From Thecamonas trahens ATCC 50062 (Eukaryota; Apusozoa; Apusomonadida; Apusomonadidae): 41,251 nt of DNA. The first letter of the stretch is position 1. Each line of letters begins with the position of its first letter. Under the pieces are notes generated by a model. It was not told where the DNA came from, did no database searches, and was given only the letters and a program-made list of their open reading frames with translations. Shown here in pieces: positions 1 through 8,595 of this stretch. Position numbers and translations under genes: made by a program. The stretch is from contig NW_013657676.1 in the NCBI RefSeq assembly GCF_000142905.1, forward strand, positions 261,382 through 302,632, written 5' to 3'.

Positions 1-1
1 C

Positions 2-134
2 CGCAAACGGTCGCCGTCGCTGGCTGCCGAGCCCGAGCCTGAGCCATCTGCAGCCGACACACCGTCGCGCCGCAAGCGGTCGCGCAAGCGGTCGCCGTCG
101 CCGGCTGCCGAGCCCGAGCCCGAGCTGTCTGCAG
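2..134 (+). repeat. Imperfect 81-bp-period coding repeat
   Basis: A segment of about 52 bases starting at base 2 recurs at base 83 with a few substitutions. Each copy encodes RKRSPS-x-AAEPEPE. The repeat probably continues beyond the left edge. It lies inside the tail-anchored protein and keeps the reading frame (27 codons per period). Confidence 0.7.
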
Positions 135-682
135 CTTCCAAGGTTGCGACGCCCATCACGCCCTCGGGCATCATCCGCAAGGCTGTTACTTTTACGCCTT
201 CAGGATCTGACTCGGAATTGTCTGCTCCAGCACCCGAAACCGCGCCGCCCGCTGCGGACGAGACCGTTGTCGCGCTTGTTCACGCCATCAATGAGCTCCA
301 GGGCGAGATGGACGTGCTGAAGGAGTCGTTATCTGCGTCCGAGGCCAAGTCACGCGGCCACCAGGACGAGCTCAACGACGTGCTCGAGTCACTAACGTCG
401 TTTATGGCCACCGCGCGCGGCAGCGCCGACTCTCCGTCGCCCGAAGTGGAGCCTATGCCTCCGCCGGTCCCTGTGGCCGTACCCGCCGCTGCCCACGCAG
501 CCGATGCCGTCACCCCGGCTGCTGACGCCCCGGCATCCCTCAGCCCAAAGCCGACTGCTGCCGACACGTCGATCTTCGACCCGTTCCGCAACCCTGCTGT
601 CGTGCGGATGCTTCTGGGCCTGGTCGCCTTTGGCGTCGTCGCATACGCACTCGATCTGGATGGTCGGTTTAACTCCACCTAG
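2..682 (+). CDS. Tail-anchored, coiled-coil protein, 5'-partial
   Basis: This is the C-terminal end of a gene that enters from the left edge. The reading frame is open from base 2 and ends at TAG 680-682. I see no ATG in the open part, so the true start lies outside the window. Visible parts, in order, are two copies of a basic and acidic repeat (RKRSPS followed by AAEPEPE), a helical stretch with coiled-coil character at about 275-410 (VHAINELQGEMDVLKESL), a Pro/Ala-rich linker, and one hydrophobic segment close to the end (VVRMLLGLVAFGVVAYAL). About nine residues follow that segment. This layout is typical of a tail-anchored membrane protein with a cytosolic N-terminal part, but I do not recognise the family. 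The stop codon overlaps the stop of the convergent SCAMP gene. Confidence 0.7.
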   Translation, partial: RKRSPSLAAEPEPEPSAADTPSRRKRSRKRSPSPAAEPEPELSAASKVATPITPSGIIRKAVTFTPSGSDSELSAPAPETAPPAADETVVALVHAINELQGEMDVLKESLSASEAKSRGHQDELNDVLESLTSFMATARGSADSPSPEVEPMPPPVPVAVPAAAHAADAVTPAADAPASLSPKPTAADTSIFDPFRNPAVVRMLLGLVAFGVVAYALDLDGRFNST

Positions 683-1605
683 GTGGCGACGCTGACGGCA
701 GCCTCGCGCTTGGCGTCCTGCAGCGTGTGGCCCTGGGAGCGGTAGTATTGATGGGCGCGGACCATGAGGTAGATGGCAGAGCACCCGTCAAAGAGCCAAA
801 CAAAGGCAGAGATGAGACAAAACGCACCACTTGCCGTCGCCTTGTCATTGAACGCCTTGATGGCAATGATAAAGCCGGCAGCGCCGGTGCCCGGAACACC
901 TAGCGCGTAGAAGAGGCAGCCCAGGATGTGGATGAAGAAGCAGACAAAGAAGATGAGGAAGAGCGAGGCCTTGGCTTGGCGCGTTGCGTTGTACAGCGAC
1001 CAGTACCAGGTGTAAAACGCGAGGAGCGGCGAGAGAAGCGCAAAGAGGAGAGCAAGTGCAAACGGGCCAACGCCAGTCACATCCTCAATCAGCGCCGTCA
1101 TGATGGCAGCCAGATTGACGACAAGCATGATGTACGTGAGTATCCACAGCCGGTACACGTTGGTCACCACGCTCTGCGCCTCGGCCGGGATCTCCTCCAC
1201 AATGTCCATGTGCACAATCGGCTTACACGGCGGCCAGTTCGCCGGACGTGCACCCAGCGCCTCGCGCTCCCGCTGCTCAATCGTCTTTTCACGATAGTTG
1301 AGCTCGTCCTCCAGCCGGTCAAGCTCGGCCCGCTTCTCGGCCAGCGAGATCGGGTCAGCGGCGACCTTGGCCCGCGCCGACTTGGTTCCCGCACCGGCCC
1401 GCCCGCCAGCATCCTCGCCCGAGCCACCCGACCGATCATGCGAGTCCTACACGCCGTCTCCCACCCCATGGAAGCCCACCACATACACACCCATGCTCCT
1501 CCGGTGAATCCCCTTTCGCATACCACCAGCCGGCTGGTCGTGCAAGCGCATGCGCCATGACCCCGCTCCGCCCATGCCACCCCCCGCTCCGCCTCCCCCC
1601 CCCCT

Positions 1606-1643
<38 letters not shown>

Positions 1644-1703
1644 ACATACAAATGGGTTGCCGCCGTCGCTGCTGTACTCGTCGAACGGGTTGTCGTCGAC
1701 CAT
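679..1703 (-). CDS. Secretory carrier-associated membrane protein (SCAMP), two exons
   Basis: SCAMPs are four-span membrane proteins of recycling and secretory vesicles. Exon 1 (1703-1650) encodes 18 residues with two NPF motifs (DDNPFDEY, GGNPF), the EH-domain-binding signature of SCAMP N-termini. Exon 2 (1446-679) adds a Gly/Ser linker, a coiled coil (AEKRAELDRLEDELNYREK), the family's NWPP motif (ANWPPCKPI), and four hydrophobic spans. The E-peptide region between spans 2 and 3 is recognisable as WYWSLYNATR, keeping W, Y, Y, A and R of the animal CWYRPIYKAFR. The spliced product is 273 residues and the splice is phase 0. The start was chosen because NPF motifs normally sit at the very N-terminus. 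The frame is open further upstream, so a longer start is possible. The stop codon overlaps that of the convergent gene. Confidence 0.87.
1447..1649 (-). other. SCAMP intron (203 bp)
   Basis: On the coding strand the donor is TTT|GTATGT and the acceptor is GTGTAG|GAC. The join is phase 0 and links the NPF exon to the coiled-coil exon. The intron begins with a long TG repeat (AC on the plus strand, 1609-1642) followed by G-rich sequence. Confidence 0.85.
1609..1642. repeat. (AC)n microsatellite in SCAMP intron
   Basis: Uninterrupted AC dinucleotide run of 17 units, directly inside the 5' end of the SCAMP intron and preceded on the plus strand by a C-rich tract. Confidence 0.95.
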
Positions 1704-1964
1704 GGCCCCTTCCCGCGCAGACGACTGTGCCGAGCAGGCGTGCTCGGCAACGTCGCCGTCTACGTCCTCCCCGCCGGCCAGCCGCCCCATGTTTTCTGTT
1801 GTGGCCCACCCCCCCACCAATGGCCACAGCAGCCATCAGCACATGGTACTACTCTTTTACCGCGATTGATGGATGTTGCGACGTCTGTGGAGCGTCGCGG
1901 AGCGCGGCTTGCGCGATGGACAAGTTTGTCCATTCCGTACTGTAGAGGGTTAAGCAGCCCCAGA

Positions 1965-2833
1965 CTACGGCCCAAGCCGCCGATGTGGCGGTCCGCCCAG
2001 CGGCGGGTACTGCCGGCCGCCGGGTCCGCCGCGCATGCCCGGGCCCGAGCCTGGGCCAGGTCCACCGCCACGATCGCGGTCGCGAGGCGGCCCACCCGGT
2101 CCACCCGGCCCGCGATCGCGATAGCTGTCGTATGCCGGCGGCGGATAATCGCGCGGCGGCCCACTGCGGTACCGCCCACCGCCAGGCGGCCCGCCGCGAT
2201 GGCTGCCTAGAGGCGGATACCCGTTCTGTGGCGTACCAGCAAACGCCGGTCGAGGGCCACGAGCGGTGTGCAGGCCTGGGCCTCCAAATGGCGTCGGCGT
2301 TCCGGGCGCAGAGCCTTGTGCGGTGGCAGGGTGCATGGCGGCCTGCGCGGCGGCAGCAGCCTGAGCAGCAGCCTGAGCAGCGGCGGCCTGCGCGGCGGCA
2401 GCAGCAGCCTCGGCGGCAGCAGCCTCTTTACGGCGCTGCTCGTCAGCAAGGAGCACGGTCTTGAGCAAGAGGAACAGCTTGCGCTTTTGTGCCTTCAACT
2501 CGGCCAGGCGGGAGCGTGTGGCGGTGACGGCGTCCTCAGTAGCAGCAACTGGGCAATGGAGGTGAGTGGGTTGCGGCTGGTGGTGGTGGGGGAGGGGGGG
2601 GGGGGGGGGGGGGATGGGGATAGGGCCGATGGCCCGGAAGGGCCTGATGGCGTACCTTGCGCTTGCAGGCGGGCGTGGTAGAGCGCTGTCTCATGTGTCC
2701 GCTCGTGCTCCTCCTCGGCATCCTTGCGGGTCCGGGCGTGGACCATGCGCCGTATGGCGGCCGCCCTGGGCGAGGCCGGCCGCAACAAGCGCTTGGGCGC
2801 ATACACCCGGGTCGGGGGCGGAGCGCCGCTCAT
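1965..2833 (-). CDS. GPS2-like corepressor subunit, two exons
   Basis: Exon 1 (2833-2656) encodes MSGAPPPTRVYAPKR followed by a charged helix rich in R, E and H. Exon 2 (2548-1965) continues the helix with LAELKAQKRKLFLLLKTVL and ADEQRRKE, then an Ala/Gln tract and a Pro/Gly/Arg-rich tail. The spliced product is about 253 residues. G-protein pathway suppressor 2, a subunit of the nuclear NCoR/SMRT-HDAC3 corepressor, has the same plan: an N-terminal basic coiled coil ending in a QLFLQLKKVL-EEEKRRRKE segment, and further on an AFAGTPEHG motif. Here the second motif appears as PAFAGTPQNGYPP. Two conserved blocks in the right order make this a fair orthologue call, although the remainder is low complexity. 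The frame is open to an ATG at 2980, so the start is uncertain. It shares a 276-bp divergent upstream region with the RecQ gene. Confidence 0.7.
2549..2655 (-). other. GPS2-like gene intron (107 bp)
   Basis: Coding-strand donor CAAG|GTACGC and acceptor TGCCCAG|TTG. The phase 1 join restores the coiled-coil frame (QAQ-V-AATEDAV). The interior is a C-rich tract containing a 20-base homopolymer. Confidence 0.82.
2594..2613. repeat. Poly-G run in intron
   Basis: Twenty consecutive G on the plus strand, which is poly-C on the coding strand of the GPS2-like gene. Length is likely uncertain because homopolymers are error-prone. Confidence 0.9.
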
Positions 2834-3109
2834 GCCTGATGTGTACAAGACCGACAGCGGTGAGGGTGGAGGGATGGAGTGGGGTGGGCGTGGGGTGGGA
2901 GTGGGGTGGCTGCTTCCCTTGCCCTTGGCGGCGGTGGCACGGCCCGGCATGGGCGACTCGACGGCTGGCGACGACGTCACACAGGCAGTGTGTCTGGCTG
3001 CCCTCGCCCTCGCTCACGCTCCCAAACGCTCAGTATGCCCACTGCACTCGCTTGTTCCCTTCGGTCTCAACCTCGGCCACCCCACTCCCGCCTATTCTGC
3101 TACTTTGGC

Positions 3110-5902
3110 ATGGCGGCATCAAGCTCGTGGGAGCCGCTGCGCGCTGCTGTCCTCGACACCCTGAAGACCACCTGGGGCTACCACCAGCCGCATGTCTGGC
3201 AGCTCCATGTCCTCCGTGCCCTCCTGGCTGACCGTCGCGATGCGGTTGTGGTCCAAGCTACAGGCTCCGGCAAGTCGATGGTCTACCAGCTGCCATCGCT
3301 TGTCCTTGCCGCCACCCCGCCGCCGTATCTGTCTGACGCCGCCGCCGCCGCCCCACTCACCATCGTCATCTCGCCGCTCATCGCCCTCATGGCCGACCAG
3401 ACTGCCCGCCTCTCTTCGCTAGGCATCTCGTCCACATTTATGGGCTCCGGTAATCCCGGCTCGTCTGCCATTCGCAGCGGCCTTATTTCCGGCGATCAGG
3501 ACGCCCTCGCGCTCCGCATCGTCTACATGTCGCCCGAGTATGCGTCGTCAATGCTGACCACGTCTGCCCTCGCTGCCGCCCCCGCTTTTGCCTCGCGCAT
3601 TGTTCTGCTTGCCATCGATGAGGCACACTGCATTTCCAAGTGGGGCCACGACTTTCGCCAGGCATACTTGGACCTTCCGGGCCGCGTCGCCGATGTCAAG
3701 GCTGCCACCGGAGCGCCCGTCGTCGCCCTCACCGCCACCGCCACCAGCCGTGTGGTTGAGGAGCTCGCCCAGTCGATGCAGCTGACTAACCCTCTGGTCT
3801 CGGTCGGCTCGTTCAACAGGCCCAACCTCCACCTCTCGTTTGGCGTCATCGATTCTGTCGACTCGCAGGTCGTCCCGCTGCTGACCGGGAAAGACTCGGC
3901 CGCCCGCAAGCCATCTATCGTCTACTGTCGGACCCGCAAGGCCACCGAACGGATTGCAGCAAAGCTGAAGTCGAGTCGCGCCGGCCGCGTCGAAGCCTAC
4001 CACGCCGGGCTTGGCGCGCAGCGCAAGGGCATCCAGGATCGATTCACCGCAGGCCAACTCGACGTGGTCGTCTGCACCATCGCCTTTGGCATGGGCATCG
4101 ACAAGGCCAACATCCGCTCGGTCATCCACGCTCACGCCCCGTCGTCAATAGAGTCGTACTATCAGCAGATCGGCCGCGGTGGCCGTGATGGCGACCTCTG
4201 CGAGTGCTACTGCTTCTGGCTCGCAAGCGACTTTGAGGTCGACAAGAACTCTGACGCTGCCGTTTATGCCCAGCGCCTTGCATCGGCGTCCGCGCTCAAG
4301 GCGCTAGTCAGCACGGCAAAGACTTGCCGCAAGCAAAGCCTGGTCGCCTACTTTGGTGAGTCCATATTGCCGTGTCATGCATGCGACATCTGTGACCTTG
4401 GCGACGCCCCGCTCATCGACTTTTCCTGCGACGCCTTTCTCCTCCTTGGCGCGCTGCAAGTGTGCGGCGAGACCGCTGGCCCGTCCAAGGCAATCAAGCT
4501 TCTGCACGGAACCAAGCCGCCCGGCAACCTTCCGGTCAACTTTAGCACCTTCCTCAACGCCGGAAGCCACCACTCCCCTGGCTGGTGGAGCGCGCTCGGC
4601 TTTCGCCTCATCAAAGTCGGCATGATTGTCTCAACGCATATTGCTGTCCGTGGTCGCTCTCGCGGCTTCGACAAGTGGTCCCTCACCCGCGAGGCAAAAG
4701 AGTATGTTGCCGCCGGCAAGCCGCAGATCGCATGCGACAAGCTTGTGTTTCACCCCGGCCCCGAGCTGCTCGTCGACTGCAGCCCAAAGTCGAGTCGTCC
4801 GGCCCTACAAGGCCTTCTGCAGCGCGCACCGAGCTCGTCGCTCATCATCAACTCACGCTCGGCGCTTCGTTCTGCACTCTTGTCGATCGAGCCCTCGTTG
4901 TCGGCCACTGTTGTGGACGACATCGTCGACCACGTCCCGGCTTCTCTCTCCGAGCTCACCGCCATTAATGGGATCTCGTCGCGTGTTGTTGGTAATGTCG
5001 GCACCGCGCTCCTCGCCGCAGTCAAACCTTACGTCCCCCTTGCCAAGGCGTTTCGGGCCGAAGCCATTGCCAGTGCCAAGCAGTCGCTCGCCCTTTTCCA
5101 GGATCGTGGCCTCGCGCTCCAGTCAGTAGCAACTGCCCGAGGCAAGTCAGTCAACACCATTCTTCGCCAGCTCATGCTCTGCGTCTCCAACGGAGACTCG
5201 TTCAACGGTTCGCTCCTCGGCTGGTCCAAGGCATCCGTCGAGCTCGCGTATGCCTCATTCGTCTCTCTGCTCGACGCGCCCGTGGCAGACGACGTGCTTT
5301 CCGGCTCGATGCCGTCGACGCCCTCCGCCGTCGACGAGAACATTGTTAACTTTATTCGCGCGTTTGTGGCCTTCTACGCCAAAGCCAAGCCCCACGCCGG
5401 CATGCCCGACGTCACGACGGTAACGGCCGCCCTACTCTCATCGTCTGGCACTTTAGCGGCCGCCGCCATCTCGCCAACCAAGCGCGTCTTTGACTCGTCG
5501 ACAGAGCTCGCCATCAAGTCGTCAAAGTCGACGCCGGCTGCCTCCATCAAGCCCGTTCGCCACTCTGGTAATCGGCTCAAGCGCAAGCGGTCGTTCAAGG
5601 CCAAACCTGCGGCAGTCAGCAATGCCACGTGTGTCGCCGCCACACATGTGGCTCCGCCGCCACCGACATCGGCCTCGACGTTCGCCGTCGACGAGCCGCC
5701 TCCGCTGCCTCCATCCAGCCAGACGTCACCACCCGTACCATTGTGGCTGCAGCATGCTCGCGGGTCCCAGCCGTCTCGGCCTCGGCCTCCGCCAGCACAA
5801 AGCCAGACTACTGACTACTTTGCCGGACTCGATGACGCGGCCCTCGCCGAGGCGTTTGGTGACATTGAGCCGCTGGCTAAGCGGCCGAAGACGCTCTCAT
5901 AG
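3110..5902 (+). CDS. RecQ-family (WRN-like) DNA helicase
   Basis: ATP-dependent 3'-to-5' helicase of about 930 residues acting in nuclear recombination and repair. Seen in order: motif 0 (VWQLHVL, ~29-35), Walker A (ATGSGKS, 50-56), SPLIALMADQ, the DEAH box (D170-H173, then CISKWGHDFR), TATATS, the motif IV region (SIVYCRTRKATERIA), and motifs V/VI (FGMGIDKANIR, QQIGRGGRDG). A zinc site (CRKQSLVAYF to CHACDIC, ~421) and an RQC winged-helix region (GALQVCGETAGPSKAIKLL) follow. Next come an HRDC-like helical segment (LSELTAINGISSRVVGNVG), an HTH-like segment (LALQSVATARGKSVNTI), and a low-complexity basic tail (KRKRSFK) that may carry the nuclear signal. Helicase + RQC + HRDC + HTH matches the C-terminal plan of WRN-type RecQ, but no exonuclease domain is present. 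It is single-exon. The ATG in TTTGGCATGG was preferred over an upstream in-frame start. The 3' end overlaps adenosine deaminase by six bases. Confidence 0.95.
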   Translation: MAASSSWEPLRAAVLDTLKTTWGYHQPHVWQLHVLRALLADRRDAVVVQATGSGKSMVYQLPSLVLAATPPPYLSDAAAAAPLTIVISPLIALMADQTARLSSLGISSTFMGSGNPGSSAIRSGLISGDQDALALRIVYMSPEYASSMLTTSALAAAPAFASRIVLLAIDEAHCISKWGHDFRQAYLDLPGRVADVKAATGAPVVALTATATSRVVEELAQSMQLTNPLVSVGSFNRPNLHLSFGVIDSVDSQVVPLLTGKDSAARKPSIVYCRTRKATERIAAKLKSSRAGRVEAYHAGLGAQRKGIQDRFTAGQLDVVVCTIAFGMGIDKANIRSVIHAHAPSSIESYYQQIGRGGRDGDLCECYCFWLASDFEVDKNSDAAVYAQRLASASALKALVSTAKTCRKQSLVAYFGESILPCHACDICDLGDAPLIDFSCDAFLLLGALQVCGETAGPSKAIKLLHGTKPPGNLPVNFSTFLNAGSHHSPGWWSALGFRLIKVGMIVSTHIAVRGRSRGFDKWSLTREAKEYVAAGKPQIACDKLVFHPGPELLVDCSPKSSRPALQGLLQRAPSSSLIINSRSALRSALLSIEPSLSATVVDDIVDHVPASLSELTAINGISSRVVGNVGTALLAAVKPYVPLAKAFRAEAIASAKQSLALFQDRGLALQSVATARGKSVNTILRQLMLCVSNGDSFNGSLLGWSKASVELAYASFVSLLDAPVADDVLSGSMPSTPSAVDENIVNFIRAFVAFYAKAKPHAGMPDVTTVTAALLSSSGTLAAAAISPTKRVFDSSTELAIKSSKSTPAASIKPVRHSGNRLKRKRSFKAKPAAVSNATCVAATHVAPPPPTSASTFAVDEPPPLPPSSQTSPPVPLWLQHARGSQPSRPRPPPAQSQTTDYFAGLDDAALAEAFGDIEPLAKRPKTLS

Positions 5903-6979
5903 CGCGGCTGCAAGACGCGTCTCGAGCTCGGCGCGCACGGCGGCGAGCTCAGGGCTCATCGGCAGAAACGAGGCGTCGAGCGCAGTGATATTGGCCTGGA
6001 TGACCTCGGCACGTGTGAGGCCACACTTGTGGATGGCCGTGACAAGCTCGCCCGAGAGCGTGATGTCAAACAGGCCCGGATCATCGGTGTTGAGACAAAT
6101 CGGAAGGCCGGCGTCGAGCATGGCCCGGACCGGGTGGCTCTCGAGCGACGCGACGGCGTTGATGAGGTAGTTGGACGACGGTGAGATCTCAAAGACGGTA
6201 CCTGCGCTGCGGACGACGGCGACGGCGTCGTCGGCGTCCATGACGTGGATGCCGTGGCCAATCCGGACCGCACCCTGCTCTTTCACTGCGCGCACCACCC
6301 AGCCGGCCGAGAGCGGCGAGTCGACCTCGCCAGCATGGACTGTGACCTTGAGGCCATGGGCAGCAGCATGCGCAAAGGCTTCAGGAAAGACCGAGTCGCA
6401 AAACGCAGCCTCGTCGTTGGCCAGATCGACGCCGATAAAGTCACCGGCATCCACAAAGAACTTTGCGATGGTCAGCGCTTCTGCCGGCGTCTGGAACCGA
6501 TCGATGATGCCGATGAGACCTAGACCGACCAGGCCTGCTGCGTCAGGATGGTTGCGGCCATCCGCCACGCCCTTGCGCACCGCGTCGTGGACGGCGGCGT
6601 AGTCCAGGCCGCAGGCCATGCCGATGTAGCCTGGCGAGTATCGGAGCTCGAGAAGAGCGATACCGTCGCGGGCGGAGTCGATCACCACCTCGGCCGTCAG
6701 CCTCGCAATGACTTCGGCGTCTGTAAACACCGCCTGCAGCCGACCGAATCGGTCCATACACTCTGTAAGCGAAGTCACCGGCGTGGTAATGCAGTAGTAC
6801 GCTCGCGCCGCCGTCATCCGGTCGCCACCGCTCGCCGCCAGCGTCGCCGCCGCCGCCTCGTCGCGCTCCACAGGCAGGAGGGCAGCAAGGCTCTCCAGCC
6901 GCAACGAGCCCTCGAGGTGCCGATGGAGCTCGACCTTGGGCAGCGCCCGCATCTCTGCGCAAACCTCTGTGGCGTCCAT
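5897..6979 (-). CDS. Adenosine deaminase
   Basis: A 360-residue, single-exon metal-dependent deaminase of purine salvage that converts adenosine (and deoxyadenosine) to inosine. All active-site elements of the family are visible: HxH zinc ligands H19 and H21 (VELHRHLEGSLR), zinc ligand H215 with catalytic E218 (TVHAGE), H242 (IGHGIH), and zinc ligand D299 with the adjacent D300 (NTDDPGLF). The substrate-pocket motifs ELRYSPGYIG and SPSSNYL are also present. The spacing is nearly the same as in animal ADA. There is no signal peptide, so a cytosolic enzyme is expected. An ADA-like N6-methyl-AMP deaminase cannot be fully excluded from motifs alone. The stop lies within the end of the convergent RecQ gene, and the start is 29 bases from the stop of the upstream pseudouridine synthase on the same strand. 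Confidence 0.94.
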   Translation of the reverse strand: MDATEVCAEMRALPKVELHRHLEGSLRLESLAALLPVERDEAAAATLAASGGDRMTAARAYYCITTPVTSLTECMDRFGRLQAVFTDAEVIARLTAEVVIDSARDGIALLELRYSPGYIGMACGLDYAAVHDAVRKGVADGRNHPDAAGLVGLGLIGIIDRFQTPAEALTIAKFFVDAGDFIGVDLANDEAAFCDSVFPEAFAHAAAHGLKVTVHAGEVDSPLSAGWVVRAVKEQGAVRIGHGIHVMDADDAVAVVRSAGTVFEISPSSNYLINAVASLESHPVRAMLDAGLPICLNTDDPGLFDITLSGELVTAIHKCGLTRAEVIQANITALDASFLPMSPELAAVRAELETRLAAAL

Positions 6980-7008
6980 GGTCGACGTTGTGGACGGAAG
7001 TGAAGTCT

Positions 7009-8394
7009 TTACGCAGACCGGGCAGTGCTATGCTCGGGCGGAGGAGGGGCGTTGGTGGGGGCAGCCGGACCGCGCCCGCCGCGACGCCCGCTGCTACTCT
7101 TGTGATCACGCGAGTGTGAGCAAAGGTGGGTGGTGACTGGCGATTGCGCGAGGTCTACACTGTCGCGGACACGTGCTTCGACTTTGCGCACCGCGGCGTC
7201 GAGCGTTGAGGTCGGGAGGCCGAGCGCAGCAGCAAACGAGTCGGGTGGTCGTGAGGTGATCGCCAGGTTGATGCTCGGCAGCGCAATAGCCGAGGCATGG
7301 AGCATGAGCCGAGGGACATGCGGCCGCTGGCCGGTCCGAGCGTCGTAGACCATGTCGCCAACGAGCGGCATGTCGAGCCCGTAGGCGGCGTGGGCTCGGA
7401 TCTGGTGCTTGCGCCCAGTAGAGGGGAAGAAGGCCACGAGCGTGCTGCCGTTGCCAAGCTCGGCAATGGCTTCGGCATAGGTCACAGCAGCCTTGGCGCC
7501 GGCGGCATCGGTCCCGCATGGCGAGACGCGATGGCCGTCGGTTCGCAGCGCGAGGTTGATGGTGTGCGTCGAACCCGGCTCGAGTACGCCGGTGACGACG
7601 CCGAGGTAGCCCTTGCTCACGGTTTGGCCCGCAAACGAGTGCGCAAGGTCGGCGGCAACAGATCGCGTCCGCGCTAGCACCATCAGGCCTGACGTGCATC
7701 GGTCCAAGCGATGCACCAGCCGTGGGCGGACAAAGGCGAGTCTGTCTGGGCCGGGCAGCTCGCCGCGCTCGGCCGCGTGGGTCAGCAGCGCGTCGACCGA
7801 GCTGTGCATGTCGGCGGGTGAGCCGCCTTGTGCGGCCATGCCCACTGGCTTGTCGACAACAAGCACCTCGGGCGTGGCAAACTGGATGAGCTCGTTGACC
7901 CCGAGCTCGGCATCGTGTGGAAGATTGACCTTGGTCTGCATTCGCCATCGCTCGCCGTCTCGACCTGCCTGCCGCTCCACAGCGAGCATGCGTGTGGCAG
8001 CCGGGGCAGCAGTGACCAGCGAACCGGTAGGGAGCCGGAGCGAGTGCGCCCGTCGCTTGTTGGCACACCCATGGGAGCCCTCGGCGGGAGCGCCAGGTGC
8101 CGGCCGCGGGAGCACCACCCGGACGTCACCCTCGCGAAGGAGGCGGAAGAGAGCCGTCCGCGAGACATGCGGTGCAAGCGCAGCCAAGATGCGAATCGTC
8201 CGTCCGCCCGACTCGTGGTCGCTCACCTCGTGCACAACAGCGTGTCGTGGATGAATGGGCGCCGGAGGGCGGGCGGCGGCTGCTACGGCCGCGGCCGTGG
8301 CGGCAGTCGGCCCCGCACTCATGGGCGCCACCTGGACCACGGCTCGGATGCTACACGCGGCGCGTTCTGTGCACACCCGCGCTAATGAGAGCAT
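7009..8394 (-). CDS. RluA-type RNA pseudouridine synthase, possibly mitochondrial
   Basis: Converts uridine to pseudouridine in RNA. The product is about 461 residues. The catalytic block RLVHRLDRCTSGLMVL contains the nucleophile D231 of the RluA HRLDxxTSG motif. Other family features are VLVVDKPVGM upstream, SKGYLGVVTG after the catalytic block, the GRKHQIRAHAAY block, and LMLHASAIALP near the end. Before the catalytic domain, RTALFRLLREGDVRV resembles an S4-like RNA-binding segment. The N-terminus (MLSLARVCTERAACSIRAVVQ) is rich in Arg and hydrophobics with few acids, so a mitochondrial presequence is plausible. Starting instead at the Met encoded at 8322 would remove it. The Gly/Arg/Pro-rich C-terminal extension after about residue 420 is not part of the fold. 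A 17-base homopolymer lies just upstream of the start. Confidence 0.9.
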   Translation of the reverse strand: MLSLARVCTERAACSIRAVVQVAPMSAGPTAATAAAVAAAARPPAPIHPRHAVVHEVSDHESGGRTIRILAALAPHVSRTALFRLLREGDVRVVLPRPAPGAPAEGSHGCANKRRAHSLRLPTGSLVTAAPAATRMLAVERQAGRDGERWRMQTKVNLPHDAELGVNELIQFATPEVLVVDKPVGMAAQGGSPADMHSSVDALLTHAAERGELPGPDRLAFVRPRLVHRLDRCTSGLMVLARTRSVAADLAHSFAGQTVSKGYLGVVTGVLEPGSTHTINLALRTDGHRVSPCGTDAAGAKAAVTYAEAIAELGNGSTLVAFFPSTGRKHQIRAHAAYGLDMPLVGDMVYDARTGQRPHVPRLMLHASAIALPSINLAITSRPPDSFAAALGLPTSTLDAAVRKVEARVRDSVDLAQSPVTTHLCSHSRDHKSSSGRRGGRGPAAPTNAPPPPEHSTARSA

Positions 8395-8409
8395 ACTGGT
8401 GTTCTGCGT

Positions 8410-8426
8410 GGGGGGGGGGGGGGGGG
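8410..8426. repeat. Poly-G run 5' of the pseudouridine synthase
   Basis: Seventeen G on the plus strand (poly-C on the coding strand), beginning 16 bases upstream of the chosen ATG at 8394. The rest of 8395-8595 shows no gene. Confidence 0.9.
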
Positions 8427-8595
8427 TTCGGCTCGACGAGAGGTGCGAGTCGAGTGGTCCCCACCAGGAACACGACGAACACGCGCGCCGCGCGTTGGTC
8501 GGCAAGATAGGGCCGGGCCGCCGCAGAGCATCCCGCAAGAGTTCCAGAGGGGCCGGCTAGAGGGGAAATTACACGGTGGCAATGTAATGGGCATG

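Noticed and set aside
1164-1820. A 218-codon minus-strand protein rich in CVCVC spanning the SCAMP intron
   Set aside because: It translates the TG repeat of the intron. Only its N-terminal MVDDNPFDEYSSDGGNPF part belongs to the SCAMP exon 1.
2973-2979. GACGTCA, a possible CRE-like element between GPS2-like and RecQ genes
   Set aside because: Only seven of eight bases match and it is expected by chance in GC-rich DNA. It is kept as a remark only.
6979-7009. Operon-like pairing of pseudouridine synthase and adenosine deaminase (29-base gap, same strand)
   Set aside because: The genome is eukaryotic and all neighbours are tightly packed. There is no functional link beyond nucleoside chemistry and no sign of co-transcription.
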